A DNA stretch of 64,000 nt. Origin: Gelidibacter mesophilus DSM 14095. GTDB lineage: Bacteria > Bacteroidota > Bacteroidia > Flavobacteriales > Flavobacteriaceae. Below the pieces are notes generated by a model, which was not told where the DNA came from, ran no database searches, and was given only the letters and a program-made list of their open reading frames with translations. Position 1 is the first letter of the stretch, and each line of letters begins with the position of its first letter. Location of the stretch: positions 186,001 through 250,000 of the forward strand of contig NZ_AUHD01000008.1 of the NCBI RefSeq assembly GCF_000423005.1, read 5' to 3'. This document shows, one piece after another, positions 1 through 8,905 of the stretch. A program made the position numbers and the translations under genes.

Positions 1-149
1 AGTAATAGCGACTCGCGAAGGGTTTCACCAGAAATGCCCATTGGTTTGTAAAATCCGCGATTAAACAAATGACGCATGGTAATATACATTCTTTCAATGG
101 CATTTGAGCTTTCTTGAGCTCGCGTTCTGGCATGATGCTTTTTATTCAT
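1..149 (-). CDS. Hypothetical protein, N-terminal part only
   Basis: A reading frame starts with ATG at 149-147 and stays open to the left edge, giving the first 49 residues (MNKKHHARTRAQESSNAIER, later MYITMRHLFNRGFYKP). It lies 28 bp downstream of the GH3-family gene in the same orientation, so it may be the last member of that transcription unit. The charged, non-hydrophobic N-terminus suggests a cytoplasmic protein. The sequence recalls an uncharacterised Bacteroidota family (perhaps DUF6909), but that is memory rather than a search, and I assign no function. Confidence 0.6.
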   Translation of the reverse strand, partial: MNKKHHARTRAQESSNAIERMYITMRHLFNRGFYKPMGISGETLRESLL

Positions 150-177
150 AATTCTTATTTAGCCTGCAAATATAGCA

Positions 178-1680
178 TTAATTAGTCAAATCTTGTTGTG
201 TGAGAGCGTCTGCTATGTTTCGATCATTTGAAAGTCTTGGGAGTTTATTCTGACCGCCCAATTTCCCAATGGATTTCATATAATCCTGAAACCCATTCTT
301 TTTGACTTTTGAAATCTTCAATGACTGTAATACTTTACCTTGTATCAAATCCAAATAATAACTGTTTTGCTTCTGCAATGACATCTCAATCCTTTCTGCC
401 AATTGAGACATACTCTTAGGCTCGTTTTCAAATTCGATAAACCATTCATGATAAGGTAGCCCGCTGGCTGGATTGATTTGCGGGGCTACTGTAAATTCTG
501 AAACTTGAATCGTTGTCCCTTCAATAGCTTCATGAAGTGCTTGTTCTACCTCTTTACCTATCACGTGTTCTCCAAAAGCAGAAATGAAGTGCTTAATCCG
601 GCCTGAGACTATAAGGCGAAAGGGCGCCAAAGAAGTAAATTCTATGGTATCCCCAATATTATACGCCCAAAGACCAGCAGTGGATGAAATGATCATGACA
701 TAATTGGTGCCCAATTCAACATCATGGATGGTCATACGCTTTGGACGCTCATGAAAAAACTCATCTGATTTGATAAATTCATAAAAGATACCCGAATTTA
801 ACTGCAGCAGCATGCCTTTTTGATCCTGACGATCTTGGTAGGCAAAAAATCCTTCACTGGCGGGATAGAGTTCAATGCTATCTACCTTTCGTCCTATTAG
901 GCTCTCAAATTTTGCGCGATAAGGTTCATAGTTCACGCCTCCAAAAATAAATAGGTTGAAGTTTTTAAAAACCTCACCAACTTTTTTTCCTGTTTTTTGA
1001 TTGATTTTCTCAAAATACATTTGCACCCAAGATGGAATTCCAGAAATAACAGTCATATTTTCTGGTAAGGTTTCATCCACAATAGCTTCTACTTTAGTTT
1101 CCCAATCTTCTAGGCAATTGGTTTCCCATGAAGGCAATCGGTTACTTTGTAAATATTTTGGCACATAATGCGCAACGATTCCTGATAAACGTCCAAGCTG
1201 AATACCGTTACTTTCGTTTAACACTGGACTCCCCTGCAGAAAAATCATTTTGCCCTTTATAAAATCAGTATTCCCGGTTTCTGCAACATACATAAGGATA
1301 GCATTTCTAGCAGCTTCAATATGTGTGGGCATGCTCTCTTTGGTGATTGGAATGTATTTGGCACCAGAAGTAGTTCCTGAAGTTTTTGCAAAATAAAGCG
1401 GTTTCCCCTTCCATAAAATATCTGGCTCTCCTGCCACAACACGTACTACATAAGGTTTGAGGTCTTCATAATCACGAACGGGAACCCGGGAAACAAAATC
1501 GGCATGTGATTTAATATGACTAAAATCATGGTCTTTACCAAACTGTGTATCCTTGGCCGCTTCAATAAGGCTTTCAAACACCGCATTTTGGGTTTCAATA
1601 GGATTGTGGGCCCATTTTAAAACCGACCTTTTTATAAACAGCGCAAAGGGTTTGGCAAGTGCCGATTTTATTGAAAACAT
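178..1680 (-). CDS. GH3-family acyl-adenylate-forming protein
   Basis: A 500-residue protein of the GH3 (auxin-responsive promoter) family, ANL-type enzymes that adenylate a carboxylic acid and usually pass it to an amine. Visible motifs are the ATP/phosphate loop FAKTSGTTSGAKYIP at about residues 97-111, YPASEGF at about 272-278, and YNIGDTIEF at about 340-348 followed by the hinge-like SGRIKHFISAFGEHV. No signal peptide or membrane segment is visible, so it should be cytosolic. Its ATG overlaps the stop of the upstream M23 peptidase gene (TAATG), which suggests translational coupling. The bacterial substrate is not known from sequence. Full length for the family. Confidence 0.9.
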   Translation of the reverse strand: MFSIKSALAKPFALFIKRSVLKWAHNPIETQNAVFESLIEAAKDTQFGKDHDFSHIKSHADFVSRVPVRDYEDLKPYVVRVVAGEPDILWKGKPLYFAKTSGTTSGAKYIPITKESMPTHIEAARNAILMYVAETGNTDFIKGKMIFLQGSPVLNESNGIQLGRLSGIVAHYVPKYLQSNRLPSWETNCLEDWETKVEAIVDETLPENMTVISGIPSWVQMYFEKINQKTGKKVGEVFKNFNLFIFGGVNYEPYRAKFESLIGRKVDSIELYPASEGFFAYQDRQDQKGMLLQLNSGIFYEFIKSDEFFHERPKRMTIHDVELGTNYVMIISSTAGLWAYNIGDTIEFTSLAPFRLIVSGRIKHFISAFGEHVIGKEVEQALHEAIEGTTIQVSEFTVAPQINPASGLPYHEWFIEFENEPKSMSQLAERIEMSLQKQNSYYLDLIQGKVLQSLKISKVKKNGFQDYMKSIGKLGGQNKLPRLSNDRNIADALTQQDLTN

Positions 1681-2555
1681 TATTTAAAGTCTATAAAATT
1701 AGTTGGGTTAATAGGGTAGCCTTTACTCCATAATTCAAAGTGCAAATGGGGTCCTGTAGTATATTCTCCAGTGTTTCCAGTCATGGCAATAACTTCTCCT
1801 GCTTTAACTACATCACCCTGTTCTTTGGTAAGGGATGCATTGTGTTTGTAAACAGAAATCAGTTCATAACTGTGCTCCATGATAACAACATAACCGGTTT
1901 CAACAGTCCATTCCGCAAAAATAACAGTACCATCTGCGGTGGCTTTGACCGGGGTGTTTTTTGCAACAATAATGTCCACCGCATAATGTTTGTCTTTCAC
2001 ATTATAACCTTCTGAAATGGTACCATTCACAGGTGGGAACAACACAAAATTAGATGTCGATATCGCAGATTCGAAAAGATTGTATTTATCTTCCTTATCT
2101 ACTTTTTCTCGCAAGATGGAATCTTGTTTTGTTGGTTTTAAAGTTAAATGAGCCGTTTCTTCATTGGCAGCACTTAAAATAGAATCTTTATTGAACTCTA
2201 CCGTTTTCACATCTCCCGTTAAAACTCGTCTGATCGAGGCAAAATATTTATCGTTAAACTCAATGACCTGCTGCAATGAATCCGTCTTAAAACTAAGTTG
2301 CGTAGCTTGCTTTTTTAACTTGGCAGAGGAATAACCTGGAATAAATTCTCTTAAAGGCGTAAATGCAATCAAAAAAATTGTTCCTGCGACAAGCAAAATG
2401 GTGGAGAGGGATATAATTACAAATACATTTAAACGTGTAAGTTTAATTGCAAACCGTTCTTCAAATGTATCCTCATTAAGCACAACCAAACGGTACTTAT
2501 GAAGCAATTTTTTGGTGAATTTCTTCTCTTTTTTTCTACTTGTCATGCCCAACAA
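1680..2555 (-). CDS. M23 family metallopeptidase (LytM-like), membrane anchored
   Basis: A 291-residue zinc peptidase predicted to cut peptidoglycan cross-bridges or activate amidases. The N-terminus is basic, one membrane segment lies at about residues 43-66 (VFVIISLSTILLVAGTIFLI), a linker follows, and the C-terminal M23 domain has the ligand motifs HxxxD (H190, D194) and HLHFE (270-274). This places the domain in the periplasm. The gene is divergent from tatA and overlaps the GH3-family gene by one base. Initiation could be at Met1 or Met4; nothing decides between them. The zinc ligands appear intact, so it is probably catalytic. Confidence 0.9.
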   Translation of the reverse strand: MLGMTSRKKEKKFTKKLLHKYRLVVLNEDTFEERFAIKLTRLNVFVIISLSTILLVAGTIFLIAFTPLREFIPGYSSAKLKKQATQLSFKTDSLQQVIEFNDKYFASIRRVLTGDVKTVEFNKDSILSAANEETAHLTLKPTKQDSILREKVDKEDKYNLFESAISTSNFVLFPPVNGTISEGYNVKDKHYAVDIIVAKNTPVKATADGTVIFAEWTVETGYVVIMEHSYELISVYKHNASLTKEQGDVVKAGEVIAMTGNTGEYTTGPHLHFELWSKGYPINPTNFIDFK

Positions 2556-2633
2556 AATTAAATAAAATTAAGCCAAACTATAAGGTCTTTTATCTAAAGT
2601 TTGTTTTTAACGTTTAAATTGAAGTTTAATTAT

Positions 2634-2641
2634 TAAATTTG
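2634..2641 (+). promoter_or_regulatory. Putative -7 promoter element for tatA
   Basis: TAAATTTG fits the Bacteroidota -7 consensus TAnnTTTG and ends 17 bp before the tatA ATG. No well-spaced -33 TTG is present, so support is partial. Confidence 0.45.
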
Positions 2642-2658
2642 CATTAAAATTATATGTT

Positions 2659-2853
2659 ATGATAGCATCAAGTATTTTTTTAGCGATTGGACCATGGCAG
2701 ATTGTTGTTGTTGTGGTTTTGGTATTATTGCTTTTTGGAGGTAAGAAAATTCCAGAACTTATGAGAGGTTTAGGAAGTGGCATTAAGGAGTTTAAAGATG
2801 CCAGCAAGGAGGATAATGACGAAAAAGAACCCTCAACAGATAAAAATAAATAA
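2659..2853 (+). CDS. tatA: Sec-independent protein translocase TatA
   Basis: A 64-residue TatA/E subunit of the twin-arginine translocase, which oligomerises in the inner membrane to let folded proteins pass. It shows the canonical layout: one short N-terminal hydrophobic helix ([13 protein letters not shown]), the [14 protein letters not shown] hinge and start of the amphipathic helix, then an acidic/basic disordered tail (residues 50-64). The length is typical. The gene is monocistronic between the divergent M23 gene and a shared terminator; tatC is not in the window. TatA and TatE cannot be separated on sequence alone. Confidence 0.95.
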   Translation: MIASSIFLAIGPWQIVVVVVLVLLLFGGKKIPELMRGLGSGIKEFKDASKEDNDEKEPSTDKNK

Positions 2854-2876
2854 CTTTATTTTTAGTCTATAAAAAC

Positions 2877-2906
2877 AAAAGAGCCGACTTAGTTGTCGGC
2901 TCTTTT
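2877..2906. terminator. Bidirectional rho-independent terminator
   Basis: A perfect 12-bp stem AAAAGAGCCGAC/GTCGGCTCTTTT with a 6-base loop (TTAGTT), flanked by A- and T-runs. It lies between the convergent tatA and DUF4837 genes and can serve both. Confidence 0.9.
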
Positions 2907-2913
2907 TGTTTAT

Positions 2914-3885
2914 TTATTTGATCTTTATTGATTTTATAATGGCTTCAAGCTCAAAAATATTGTTTCGTTTTTCCACCGAAGGCGCAAAAACATAGCCTTC
3001 AATAACCACATATCTGTTATTTGCTTTATCTTCAATGGCATAGTTTATAAATGGCCCCGACATAAATGCATTTTTTACATCCCAAATACCTTTGGTTTCA
3101 AATGCTGGTTTACCATCTATGGTAGTATTGTAGAGATAAGGCGTATATGCTTCTTCAGTAATCATATAAGAACCCTCCACTGGTCCAGGAATATGGACTT
3201 CACCAATAGAATCTCTCATTCTTACAATGTCAACGATAGTGCTATCTCCCTTTTTAATGGCGTTGAGCGGTACTTCATAAATCATGATGTCCATGGTGCC
3301 CGTTGGGATATCTTTTCTTATCCAAAAGAAATCTTTATCTTGTTTTGCAATTCTATAAGCGGTTTGAAAATTCAATTTTACCCCTAATGTTTCCTCAAGA
3401 GCCGTATCATCCTTTAAGGATATGTTGATACGGCGTTGGTTTTCCTTTAGTTCCTCTTTTTTAAAGGCAGCTATTATTTTATCGCTATTATCTTCTAGTT
3501 GGTCCTTGATTTCTTGATCTGTTTTTCCAGAAATAACTACCACGGTCTGAGGTCTTGCATACACATCATTTTTAATAGTGGTGCCAGGTTCTCCGCCTTT
3601 TTCAATTTTAAGGATGATTCTGCTTTTAGTGGCAAATCCATTAAATACCATTGGTGGCATTTGGTTCAATGAAAACAAAGGTTCTTCTTGGTTTAATGCC
3701 GGAACCGGAGCGGCAACCACATCTCTAATGGTTTCACCTACGCTGTCGTCCCATAATAGATTATCAACAACAACCAACAATGTATTAAGGTTACCGTTAG
3801 ATTCAGGGATAATTCGTTGATCCTTGCCATTGTTGCAAGATGTGAACAAAATTAAAGAAAGGGCAATGGCATAAATGGTTTTCAT
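2914..3885 (-). CDS. DUF4837 family lipoprotein
   Basis: A 323-residue predicted lipoprotein with a short hydrophobic leader and lipobox LFTSC (Cys16), so it is exported and lipid-anchored. The remainder matches my recollection of DUF4837, a Bacteroidota-specific family of unknown function; I see no catalytic motif. It lies 27 bp downstream of the MltD-like transglycosylase gene on the same strand, which suggests cotranscription and a cell-envelope role. The gene ends at the bidirectional terminator shared with tatA. Function is not assigned. Confidence 0.85.
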   Translation of the reverse strand: MKTIYAIALSLILFTSCNNGKDQRIIPESNGNLNTLLVVVDNLLWDDSVGETIRDVVAAPVPALNQEEPLFSLNQMPPMVFNGFATKSRIILKIEKGGEPGTTIKNDVYARPQTVVVISGKTDQEIKDQLEDNSDKIIAAFKKEELKENQRRINISLKDDTALEETLGVKLNFQTAYRIAKQDKDFFWIRKDIPTGTMDIMIYEVPLNAIKKGDSTIVDIVRMRDSIGEVHIPGPVEGSYMITEEAYTPYLYNTTIDGKPAFETKGIWDVKNAFMSGPFINYAIEDKANNRYVVIEGYVFAPSVEKRNNIFELEAIIKSIKIK

Positions 3886-3912
3886 GGTTTGGTTTTTAAT
3901 ATTTATAACACT

Positions 3913-5502
3913 TTAGCGTGATATCTTAAGTGTTGTGCCTACTTTTAAATTACTACCACTAATATCGTTCCAATCTTTAATATTTTGAATAGAAACTCCA
4001 GGAAATTTATTGGAAATGCTCCAAAGTGAATCTCCAGACCTCACTTTGTATGTTTTTGTTGTGTTTGAAACAGTGCTGTTGCTAGTTGCTTTTGAAGAAG
4101 AAGTAGACGCCGACTTAGGTGCTGAAGTAGCGGGTTGGGTTCTATATACGGTAAGCCTCTGTCCTATTCTGAGGTTATTGCTCCGCAAACCATTCCAGGA
4201 CTTCAATTGCGAGACTCTCACACCGTGTTGTCGCGCAATTTTACCTAAATTATCACCAGACACGACCCTATAGGAGGATTTGGTTTCAGAATCAAATAAC
4301 TGTGGTAATGGTTTTTCCTTCTTATTTAATTCATTGGTAACAAACTCATAAATATTGGCTTCGTTGTTTACAAACTTTCCAATAGCATGTCTTGGTAATC
4401 GCAACGTGTAATTTTTACCTTCCACAAAAGGAATAATATCCAACTTATAGGAAGGATTTAAAAATTGTAGTTCTTCCATTGGCAACTCTAAAAGTTCTGA
4501 TACCTGATCAAGACTGATGGTTTGTTTAACGTGAATGGTATCAGTATCGATATACCTAAATTCAGGCCGGTATTTTTTAAAGCCATGTTCTTCAGCATAC
4601 TCAAAAATATACATGGTAGCTAAAAATGCAGGTAAATATCCCGCTGTTTCCCTAGGTAAATAAGGTCTAATGTTCCAATAATTCTCATAGCCTCCAGAGC
4701 GTCGGATGGCTTTGCTCACATTACCAGGACCACAATTATAGGAGGCCAAAGCCAAATCCCAGTCGCCAAAAATTTCATAGAGTTTAGCCAAGTATTTACT
4801 GGCAGCTTCAGTTGATTTAAGAGGATCACTGCGCTCATCCACATAACTGCTTACGTTTAAATCATATTGCTTCCCGGTAGCAAACATAAATTGCCACAAA
4901 CCTGTAGCACCAACTCGTGATTTGGCCCTAGGCTTTAATGCGGATTCAACAATGGATAAATATTTAACTTCCAATGGAATATTATAATTGTCCAACTCCC
5001 GTTCAAACATTGGGAAGTAATAGTCGCTCAAAGACATCAAACGCTCTAAAGAATTGCGCCTGTGTTTTAAGTAGGATTTGATTACACTCTCCAAAGACTC
5101 ATTATACTCAATGTTAAAAGGCGTTTTGGAACTTAATTTATGAAGCCGTGCCTTTAAAGTATCCGTAGGAAGTTCAGGATAATCAACGGCATCATACTTC
5201 AAATCTGTAACCGAAGCATAGATGCTATCAAAAAGTTCATTACTGTATAATTCATCCAGCCATTTTTGATCAATCTCTGACGCGAGCTGCAAATCTTCAA
5301 TGGTTCTCAAAGACAAAGAATCGGATATGGGTTCTATTTCCTTTTCAATCAATAATTTTCCATCACTAATGGAATCCATTTGAACCGAAACGGTTTTGTC
5401 AGGTGCTTTTAAAGTGTCTTTTTTGGTGGTTTTAATTTGAGAAAAACTAAGACCGCATACACATAAGGCACCAAAAGTTAGAGATACTATTTTTTGGTTC
5501 AT
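3913..5502 (-). CDS. MltD-like membrane-bound lytic transglycosylase with two LysM domains
   Basis: A 529-residue exported enzyme predicted to cleave the MurNAc-GlcNAc bond of peptidoglycan. It has an N-terminal signal sequence (about residues 1-21), an acidic linker, an SLT domain with catalytic Glu in SIVESALKPRAKSRVGATG (E186), the GLWQFM motif and SYNCGPG (254-260), then two LysM peptidoglycan-binding repeats at about 412-456 and 485-528, each with the (V/R)SGDxLxxI core. A Ser/Thr-rich linker separates the LysM repeats. This domain order is that of MltD. It heads a likely two-gene operon with the DUF4837 lipoprotein. Confidence 0.93.
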   Translation of the reverse strand: MNQKIVSLTFGALCVCGLSFSQIKTTKKDTLKAPDKTVSVQMDSISDGKLLIEKEIEPISDSLSLRTIEDLQLASEIDQKWLDELYSNELFDSIYASVTDLKYDAVDYPELPTDTLKARLHKLSSKTPFNIEYNESLESVIKSYLKHRRNSLERLMSLSDYYFPMFERELDNYNIPLEVKYLSIVESALKPRAKSRVGATGLWQFMFATGKQYDLNVSSYVDERSDPLKSTEAASKYLAKLYEIFGDWDLALASYNCGPGNVSKAIRRSGGYENYWNIRPYLPRETAGYLPAFLATMYIFEYAEEHGFKKYRPEFRYIDTDTIHVKQTISLDQVSELLELPMEELQFLNPSYKLDIIPFVEGKNYTLRLPRHAIGKFVNNEANIYEFVTNELNKKEKPLPQLFDSETKSSYRVVSGDNLGKIARQHGVRVSQLKSWNGLRSNNLRIGQRLTVYRTQPATSAPKSASTSSSKATSNSTVSNTTKTYKVRSGDSLWSISNKFPGVSIQNIKDWNDISGSNLKVGTTLKISR

Positions 5503-5666
5503 CAGTAAGGTGTTTTATTAATCAACGAAGTGTTGATTAAAATCGTACAATAATATTTAAAATGCTAGTATAAAACAACTCTTTAACACAATTACTTGCA
5601 TTTTACCGATTAAATATTGCGTTTTATCTATGTTTTGGATTGATTATTTAAATTATCTGAAAGTCA

Positions 5667-6854
5667 TTATGCCAAGATAGCGGCAATTCCAGGCAATGTT
5701 TTACCTTCTAAGCTTTCTAACATGGCACCACCACCGGTACTCACGTAGCTTACTTTATCTTCAAATCCAAACTGTTTCACAGCGGCCACTGAATCTCCAC
5801 CACCTACTAGCGAAAATGCGCCATTTTTAGTAGCTTCTGCAATGGCATTACCAAGCTCAATAGTACCTTTTGCAAAATTTTCCATTTCAAATACACCCAA
5901 CGGGCCATTCCATAAAATGGTTTTGCACTGTTGCACGACATCATGAAAATTTTGAATGGATTGCGGTCCGGCATCCAAACCTTGCCATCCATCTGGAATA
6001 TGCGCCACTTTTACAATTTGCGTGTTGGCATCGTTACTGAAACCATCTGCCGCTACAACATCCACTGGTAGGTGTACTTTAACATTTTTAGCACGTGCTT
6101 TTTTAAGTATTTCTAAAGCCAACTCCAGTTTATCATCTTCACAAATAGAGTCCCCAATATTTCCACCCTGCGCTTTTACGAAGGTAAAAGTCATTCCACC
6201 ACCTATAATCAAATGGTCAACCTTATCCAATATATTCTCAATAATGGTGATTTTAGAAGATACTTTAGCACCGCCAAGAACTGCTAAAACCGGTTTTTCG
6301 CCATCTTCCATTACTTTTTTAATACTTTTAATTTCCTGTTCCAGTAAGTAGCCAAAGCATTTATTATCCGGAAAAAAATCAGCGATAACCGCAGTAGACG
6401 CATGGGCCCTGTGTGCTGTACCAAAGGCATCATTTACGTAAATATCACCAAGTTTTGATAGCTTTTCAGCAAAATCTTTATTACCAGCTTCTTCCTCTTT
6501 ATAAAACCTCAAATTTTCAAGCAAGAGAATTTGACCAGGTTCTAAATCATCGGCAAGCCTTTGCGCCTCTTCTCCAACACAATCAGCAGCAAAAATAATT
6601 TTTACGCCAATAATTTCTTCAACTGTATTTTTTATATGTTTTAATGAAAACTCATCTTGAGCACCTGTTGGTCGGCCTAAATGTGACATTAGGATACAAC
6701 TTCCACCATCTTCCAAAATTTTGGTTATTGTAGGTTTGGCTGCAGAAATTCGCGTGTTATCGGTCACTTGAAATTGTTCATCCAAAGGCACATTAAAATC
6801 GACTCTGATCAAGGCTTTTTTATCTTTAAAATTGAAATCATTTAAGGTTTTCAT
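5667..6854 (-). CDS. pgk: Phosphoglycerate kinase
   Basis: A cytosolic glycolytic/gluconeogenic enzyme that transfers phosphate between 1,3-bisphosphoglycerate and ADP. Typical motifs are IRVDFNVPL and SHLGRP near the N-terminus (substrate-binding Asp, Asn and His/Arg), [10 protein letters not shown] in the middle, and GGGDSVAA and STGGGAMLE near the C-terminus (nucleotide binding). The 395-residue length is standard. An upstream ATG at 6884 would add ten residues, but it overlaps a promoter -7 element (6882-6889), and the family starts at the internal MKTL, so I take 6854 as the start. Monocistronic, divergent from holB. Confidence 0.97.
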   Translation of the reverse strand: MKTLNDFNFKDKKALIRVDFNVPLDEQFQVTDNTRISAAKPTITKILEDGGSCILMSHLGRPTGAQDEFSLKHIKNTVEEIIGVKIIFAADCVGEEAQRLADDLEPGQILLLENLRFYKEEEAGNKDFAEKLSKLGDIYVNDAFGTAHRAHASTAVIADFFPDNKCFGYLLEQEIKSIKKVMEDGEKPVLAVLGGAKVSSKITIIENILDKVDHLIIGGGMTFTFVKAQGGNIGDSICEDDKLELALEILKKARAKNVKVHLPVDVVAADGFSNDANTQIVKVAHIPDGWQGLDAGPQSIQNFHDVVQQCKTILWNGPLGVFEMENFAKGTIELGNAIAEATKNGAFSLVGGGDSVAAVKQFGFEDKVSYVSTGGGAMLESLEGKTLPGIAAILA

Positions 6855-6881
6855 CGGTGTGAATTTTATATTGAATAGCAA

Positions 6882-6889
6882 CAAATGTA
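6882..6889 (-). promoter_or_regulatory. Putative -7 promoter element for pgk
   Basis: Minus-strand TACATTTG is an exact TAnnTTTG match, 27 bp upstream of the chosen pgk ATG. It overlaps the alternative upstream ATG and so argues against the longer frame. Confidence 0.5.
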
Positions 6890-6963
6890 ACTAATTCCAA
6901 AATGATAATAAACCCATTCTTTTACGAATTGGAAATCCGCCAACTTTAATGAAAAAAAATACA

Positions 6964-6971
6964 TAGTTTTG
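6964..6971 (+). promoter_or_regulatory. Putative -7 promoter element for holB
   Basis: TAGTTTTG (TAnnTTTG) ends only 4 bp before the holB ATG. Transcription would start at or next to the start codon, so the mRNA may be leaderless. No -33 element at the usual spacing is obvious. Confidence 0.4.
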
Positions 6972-6975
6972 TGCC

Positions 6976-8130
6976 ATGCAATTCAGTACTATCTTAGGTC
7001 AAGATCATCTAAAAAACCACTTAACCCAAAGTGTGGACAACGGACGCATTCCACATGCGCAATTGTTTGTGGGTCCAGAAGGCTCAGGCACTTTACCTAT
7101 GGCTATCGCTTATGCGCAATACATTCTTTGTGCTAACCGGGGTTCTGAAAACAGTGGAGGTAACGCAAGTTGCAACCTCAAATTTCAGAATTATTCCCAT
7201 CCTGATCTTCACTTCGCCTTTCCTGTTGCTACGACAGATAAAATTAAAAAACACCCTGTCTCCAACCACTTTTTGGAAGAATGGCGCAAATTATTAAAAG
7301 AGCAACCTTACGGAAATTTATTTGATTGGTACCGGATGTTGGGCATTGAAAATAAGCAAGGCCAAATAGGTGTAGATGAAGCTTTAAATATTGTAAAGTC
7401 CTTATCTCTTAAATCTTATGAAGGTGGCTATAAAGTCATGCTTATTTGGATGGCTGAAAAAATGAACACTTCTGCAGCTAACAAACTTTTAAAACTGATA
7501 GAGGAACCACCATCAAAAACAGTTTTTCTTCTGATTGCGGAAGACGAAGCGCAGATTATCAATACTATTCGGTCCAGATGCCAAGTGCTTCATTTTCCTC
7601 CTTTGCCTGAAGCCATTATTACAACAGCATTACAGAAAAGTTATCAATTAAATGAAGCCACTGCAACAAAAATAGCGAACCAATCCAATGGTAATTATAA
7701 CAAAGCTTGTGATTTAGTGTACCATGACTCTGAAGATATCCAATTTGAGGAATGGTTTGTATTTTGGATCAGAAGTGCTTTTAAGGCGAAAGGAAATAAA
7801 ACTGCCATTCACGATTTGATAAGTTGGAGTGAGCAGGTTGCAAAAACGGGAAGAGAAACACAAAAGCAATTTTTGCAATTTTGCCTTGATTTTTTTCGGC
7901 AGGCACTTTTAATGAATTATAATGCCAACCCATTAGTTTTTATGGAACCGAAAACTAAAAATTTCAAGTTGGAGAATTTCGCGCCCTTTGTTCATGAGGG
8001 CAATATCATGGATATTAGTCAAGAGCTTCAAGATGCCATTTATCATATTGAACGTAACGGAAATTCAAAGATCATTTTGACCGATCTTTCCATTAAACTG
8101 ACGCGACTACTACATAAAAAAGCCAGTTAA
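6976..8130 (+). CDS. holB: DNA polymerase III delta-prime subunit
   Basis: A 384-residue clamp-loader AAA+ protein, which helps open and load the beta sliding clamp at replication forks. The N-terminal FSTILGQDHLKNHLTQSV and the degenerate phosphate loop VGPEGSGTLPMA (no GKT, as in delta-prime, which does not hydrolyse ATP) are typical. They are followed by KLLKLIEEPP and the SRC motif (TIRSRCQVLHFPP). The zinc-site cysteines are reduced. Divergent from pgk, it ends in a strong terminator that overlaps its stop codon. Confidence 0.93.
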   Translation: MQFSTILGQDHLKNHLTQSVDNGRIPHAQLFVGPEGSGTLPMAIAYAQYILCANRGSENSGGNASCNLKFQNYSHPDLHFAFPVATTDKIKKHPVSNHFLEEWRKLLKEQPYGNLFDWYRMLGIENKQGQIGVDEALNIVKSLSLKSYEGGYKVMLIWMAEKMNTSAANKLLKLIEEPPSKTVFLLIAEDEAQIINTIRSRCQVLHFPPLPEAIITTALQKSYQLNEATATKIANQSNGNYNKACDLVYHDSEDIQFEEWFVFWIRSAFKAKGNKTAIHDLISWSEQVAKTGRETQKQFLQFCLDFFRQALLMNYNANPLVFMEPKTKNFKLENFAPFVHEGNIMDISQELQDAIYHIERNGNSKIILTDLSIKLTRLLHKKAS

Positions 8131-8149
8131 AAACTGGCTTTTTTATGTA
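8111..8149. terminator. Strong bidirectional terminator overlapping the holB stop
   Basis: A perfect 18-bp stem (8111-8128 with 8132-8149) and an AAA loop, with A-run and T-run on the two sides of the GCCAGTT/AACTGGC core. It sits between convergent holB and the ompH-like gene, and the holB TAA (8128-8130) is inside it. Confidence 0.93.
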
Positions 8150-8175
8150 TTGATATAGGTCTCTCAGTACCTGAG

Positions 8176-8691
8176 TTACTCTTTCTTTCCTTCTGCATTT
8201 AAAGCATCCAAAATTTCTTTGGTTAAATCTTGGCTTTCTTTTCCATACATCACACTACCCGCTTCATTGCTTCCTAGGATATAAGAATACCCATGCTTTT
8301 CACCGTAACCTTTAACAAATGTTCTCACTTCCTTTATAAGGGTATCTATTTGAGATTGACTTTGTCTTTGGATTTGTTGTTCCTCCATTTGGAACTGTTG
8401 TTGAAAACGTTGGTATTGCTGCGCCAAAGCTTGATATTGCTCTTGAGAACTTGCTTTAACCATTTTTGGATCCTTTTCTTGCATTTCTGCAGCCAAAGTT
8501 TGGAATGATTGGCCGATACTATCTACTTTCTTGTTGAAAGCGTCAATTTCAATTTGATATTTAGCTTCAATGTCTTTTTTCTTTTGATAGTCATTAATCA
8601 ATTTGCCATTATCTACAAATCCAATTTTTGTTTGCTCTTGACATGATGACAACATCACTAAAGTTAATAGAGCGATAAAACCTTTTTTCAT
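8176..8691 (-). CDS. OmpH/Skp family periplasmic chaperone, lipoprotein form
   Basis: A 171-residue OmpH/Skp-like protein expected to hold unfolded outer-membrane proteins in the periplasm. It has a leader with lipobox MLSSC (Cys17), so this copy should be lipid-anchored rather than soluble. The strand KIGFVDNGKLINDY follows, then a long Gln-rich coiled-coil arm (about residues 37-115, with QQYQRFQQQFQMEEQQIQRQ), then a return strand ending YSYILG. This is the Skp tentacle layout. Monocistronic, with its own -7 element upstream. Confidence 0.9.
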   Translation of the reverse strand: MKKGFIALLTLVMLSSCQEQTKIGFVDNGKLINDYQKKKDIEAKYQIEIDAFNKKVDSIGQSFQTLAAEMQEKDPKMVKASSQEQYQALAQQYQRFQQQFQMEEQQIQRQSQSQIDTLIKEVRTFVKGYGEKHGYSYILGSNEAGSVMYGKESQDLTKEILDALNAEGKKE

Positions 8692-8713
8692 TTTTGTGTT
8701 TATTAATTTTTTG

Positions 8714-8721
8714 CAAATGTA
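8714..8721 (-). promoter_or_regulatory. Putative -7 promoter element for the ompH-like gene
   Basis: Minus-strand TACATTTG exactly matches TAnnTTTG, 22 bp upstream of the ATG at 8691. No convincing -33 TTG is present. Confidence 0.45.
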
Positions 8722-8905
8722 ATAAAGTCAACGAGAATTTAAGAAAAATAAATAATATAGATTAAAATTATAGATATTTCCATCGCTATTAATTTAACCT
8801 ATTGAAAATGACGAAATTTGCCTCCGTTTACGAGCGAATTAGAATTCATGAATGTAGTTTGTTCGGAGAGCGCAAAAAACGCTCTAAAATCGTCTTAAAT
8901 CACTT

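Noticed and set aside
5956-6351. 131-codon plus-strand frame opposite pgk
   Set aside because: Shadow frame of pgk.
6855-6884. N-terminal extension of pgk
   Set aside because: It overlaps a promoter -7 element and is absent from the family start.
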